A stretch of DNA of 34,380 nucleotides from Methylocella tundrae (lineage in GTDB: Bacteria; Pseudomonadota; Alphaproteobacteria; Rhizobiales; Beijerinckiaceae), in assembly GCF_901905185.1 (NCBI RefSeq), contig NZ_CABFMQ020000091.1, forward strand, positions 1 to 34,380, read 5' to 3'. Shown one piece after another: positions 32,914-34,380 of the stretch; within the stretch, counting starts at the first letter, position 1; each line of letters begins with the position of its first letter. A program made the translations under genes and the position numbers. Under the pieces are notes generated by a model. That model searched no databases. It saw nothing but the letters and a program-made list of their open reading frames with translations, and was not told where the DNA came from.

Positions 32914-33585
32914 ATGACGGAGCAGGACGATCATACCGGAGACGCGGCGGAACTTGCGTTCGCCGAGTTGCGGGACGAGGTCGCTGCGGCGCGGCGCGCG
33001 GTGGGGAGTCTGCCGGCGGTGATCCAAAGCCTGATGATCGAAGGCCTGGAAGCGCCGGACTACGGGCCGTCCTTCGCGGCGCTCGCCAAGGACCTGGCGG
33101 CGGTCGAGAAACGGCTCGCCGGCATCGAAGCGCATCCCGCGATCAAATCGACGCCAGAGCAGCACGCCCGCGCCATCGTCGTCGCCGGCGCGCACAGCAT
33201 GGAGGCGGCATTTCTGGCGTTTCATGATCGCGCCGTCGCGCTCGGCGAGGAGAAGGCCCGCGCGGCGGCGCTCATGCAGAAAAAGCGGGGCCTCCGGCAA
33301 TTGTGGTTCGCGGCGGCCGGCGTCGCGGCCGGATTCGTGCTGTTTCCGCTACTGGCGGCGTTCGCGCCCGGCGGCAGCCATCTGGCGGCCTTGGCGGCGG
33401 GACACGCGGACCGGTGGGAGGCCGGGGGCGCCTTGATGCAGGCGGCCAGCCCCGCGGTCTGGAGCGATCTGTCTGTAAGCTGGACTTTGGCGCAGGCCAA
33501 CGCCGACGAACTCAAAGCGTGCCGGGACTTGGCGGCCGCCGCCGGGAAGGCGCAGCCATGCGTCGTCACCGTAGCGGCGCCGTGA
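32914..33585 (+). CDS. DUF6118-family conjugation-associated protein
   Basis: This 223-residue protein resembles DUF6118 proteins, usually encoded next to relaxase genes on alphaproteobacterial mobile elements. The N-terminal part is a helical segment (AELAFAELRDEVAAARRAVGSLPAVIQSL), followed by a long Ala/Glu-rich coil, one membrane-spanning helix (QLWFAAAGVAAGFVLFPLLAAF) and the family C-terminus (MQAASPAVWSDLSVSWTLAQANADELKACRDLAAAAG, then CVVTV). ATG 32914 follows AAGGGAAGG; an in-frame opening further upstream belongs to the frameshifted relaxase. Function is unknown. Confidence 0.75.
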   Translation: MTEQDDHTGDAAELAFAELRDEVAAARRAVGSLPAVIQSLMIEGLEAPDYGPSFAALAKDLAAVEKRLAGIEAHPAIKSTPEQHARAIVVAGAHSMEAAFLAFHDRAVALGEEKARAAALMQKKRGLRQLWFAAAGVAAGFVLFPLLAAFAPGGSHLAALAAGHADRWEAGGALMQAASPAVWSDLSVSWTLAQANADELKACRDLAAAAGKAQPCVVTVAAP

Positions 33586-33669
33586 TGGCGAAAGACGTCG
33601 TCGAGCTGAAGCGCTGGTTGTGTCGCAAATTTTGTCTATGGACGAAGACGGGCGTACAAGAATGACGAG

Positions 33670-34020
33670 GTTTACGCCGCGGTCGCGGTTCTTCGAGAAC
33701 ACCGTAGCGTCCCACACCGCATCGTCGACCGAAACGCCGACGAACCAGCGAAACAGAAGATCGGTGTCGAGCCGCTCCATCAACTGCCGCTCGGAGCGCA
33801 CCGAATAGAAGGCTTGCAGCAGCATGGCGCGCAACAGCCGCTCCGGCGCGATCGACGGCCGGCCGGTCTTCGAATAAAGCGCCGCGAAATCCGGCGCCAA
33901 GGCCGACAGCGCATCGTTCACAATCGCCCGGATCGCGCGCAGCGGATGATCCCGCCGCACCCTCGTCTCCAGATCGACATAGCTGAAAAGCCGCCCCGCC
34001 TGTTCGTCCGACCCGCGCAT
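33670..34020 (-). pseudogene. IS5/IS1182-type transposase, N-terminal fragment
   Basis: From ATG 34020 the frame reads MRGSDEQAGRLFSYVDLETRVRRDHPLR, then YSKTGRPSIAPERLLRAMLLQAFYSVRSERQLMERLDTDLLFRWFVG and WDATVFSKNRDR, the N-terminal DUF772-type domain of IS5/IS1182-group transposases. Homology stops near 33670 and unrelated codons follow, so the DDE catalytic half is missing. A possible IS end lies near CAGCATCCTG at 34081-34090. Confidence 0.8.
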
Positions 34021-34053
34021 TCGTTCGCTCCCTTCGCAACGCGAGGGAATCAT

Positions 34054-34218
34054 GAACGCGGCTTAAGCGAAAGGGTTTTTCAGCATCCTGTTAGGCCAAA
34101 ACGTGATGAGGGTTGGTTAATATGTCTTGCTTTTTGTGCGCTGCACGCGCACATTATTGTGGTATGGCGACCTTGGTTGTCGCTGATGCCCTTCTTGGGT
34201 GTTTTTCTCCCTAGACTC
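34054..34218. other. Spacer between the transposase fragment and the right-hand IS edge
   Basis: The stretch contains the likely terminus of the truncated IS (TTTTTCAGCATCCTG near 34076-34090) and AT-rich DNA without a supported gene. A 72-codon minus-strand reading across it has no recognisable features. Confidence 0.4.
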
Positions 34219-34252
34219 GGGTCGCTTGTGGCAACGCAAGCGGCTTTTTTTT
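34219..34252 (+). terminator. Rho-independent terminator beside the right-hand IS edge
   Basis: GTCGCTTG (34221-34228) and GCAAGCGGC (34235-34243), with one G-U-type mismatch, form a stem followed by eight T residues (34244-34251). It would stop plus-strand transcription just before the IS edge. Confidence 0.6.
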
Positions 34253-34380
34253 GGGTTGTGGTGCAAACTTTCGGAAATCAACTGCGCAACAGCCAGGAGC
34301 ACGAACCGGCTCAAGCGGCAAGAACCGCATTCCACATTTCCGGCGCGGTTTTGTTTTTGATCCGGAGCTTGCCAAGTTTA
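34253..34380 (-). mobile_element. IS edge: 3' end of a transposase gene plus IS terminus (right copy, inverted)
   Basis: The last 128 bases are the exact reverse complement of positions 1-128. On the minus strand 34379-34311 read as the final 22 codons and stop of the same transposase-like protein. The body of this IS copy would extend beyond the window, in inverted orientation relative to the left copy. Confidence 0.65.

Overview
The window reads as part of a plasmid from an alphaproteobacterial methanotroph (Methylocystis/Methylosinus/Methylocella-like). The evidence is a minus-strand repA-repB-repC replication and partition operon (about 179-4625), a type limited to Alphaproteobacteria, together with a complete soluble methane monooxygenase (sMMO) cluster (20335-30169) whose proteins closely match alphaproteobacterial MmoXYBZDC. 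The sequence is GC-rich. No rRNA, tRNA or CRISPR array was seen.

Layout. 1-128: the edge of an insertion sequence (3' end of a transposase gene plus IS end), repeated inverted at 34253-34380. 179-4742: repC, two copies of a counter-transcribed RNA locus, repB, repA and an operator-like dyad. 5501-12922: a stability and mobility region with two tyrosine recombinases, four toxin or toxin-antitoxin loci (a frameshifted PIN gene, a Phd/PIN vapBC, mqsRA and an RHH/PIN vapBC), a DUF1403 gene and an orphan scpB. Two lox-like palindromes with the same CGATAA-N7-TTATCG core bracket mqsRA and the second recombinase. 13070-16437: an IS graveyard (an 87-bp mini-element, an IS66 fragment, an IS481 fragment, and IS21 with broken istA but intact istB). 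16679-19603: genes for exported proteins (an LTXXQ protein, a Gly/Tyr-rich protein, a small Tat-type protein and an XoxG-like cytochrome c) plus a decayed serine resolvase. 20205-30169: a sigma-54 promoter followed by mmoX-mmoY-mmoB-mmoZ-mmoD-mmoC-mmoR, a small unknown gene and mmoG. 30947-31933: a repeat-containing exported protein and an Irr-like Fur regulator with a strong terminator. 32041-34020: a relaxase/helicase remnant, a DUF6118 gene and a truncated IS5/IS1182-type transposase.

How the genes work together. MmoXYZ (hydroxylase), MmoB (coupling protein) and MmoC (reductase) oxidise methane to methanol. MmoD and the sigma-54 activator MmoR control expression, and the GroEL-like MmoG is thought to assist MmoR or enzyme assembly. 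The adjacent XoxG-like cytochrome suggests a link to methanol oxidation, and the Irr-like regulator a link to iron supply for the di-iron enzyme. RepABC and the toxin-antitoxin loci would maintain the replicon. Only conjugation remnants are visible, so any transfer would depend on genes outside the window or supplied in trans.

Most noteworthy: an sMMO cluster linked to a repABC replicon; the recombinase, toxin-antitoxin and lox-like-site module next to DUF1403 and an orphan ScpB; a duplicated antisense-RNA locus; atypical AAA+ motifs in MmoR; and an unnamed 115-residue gene inside the sMMO cluster.
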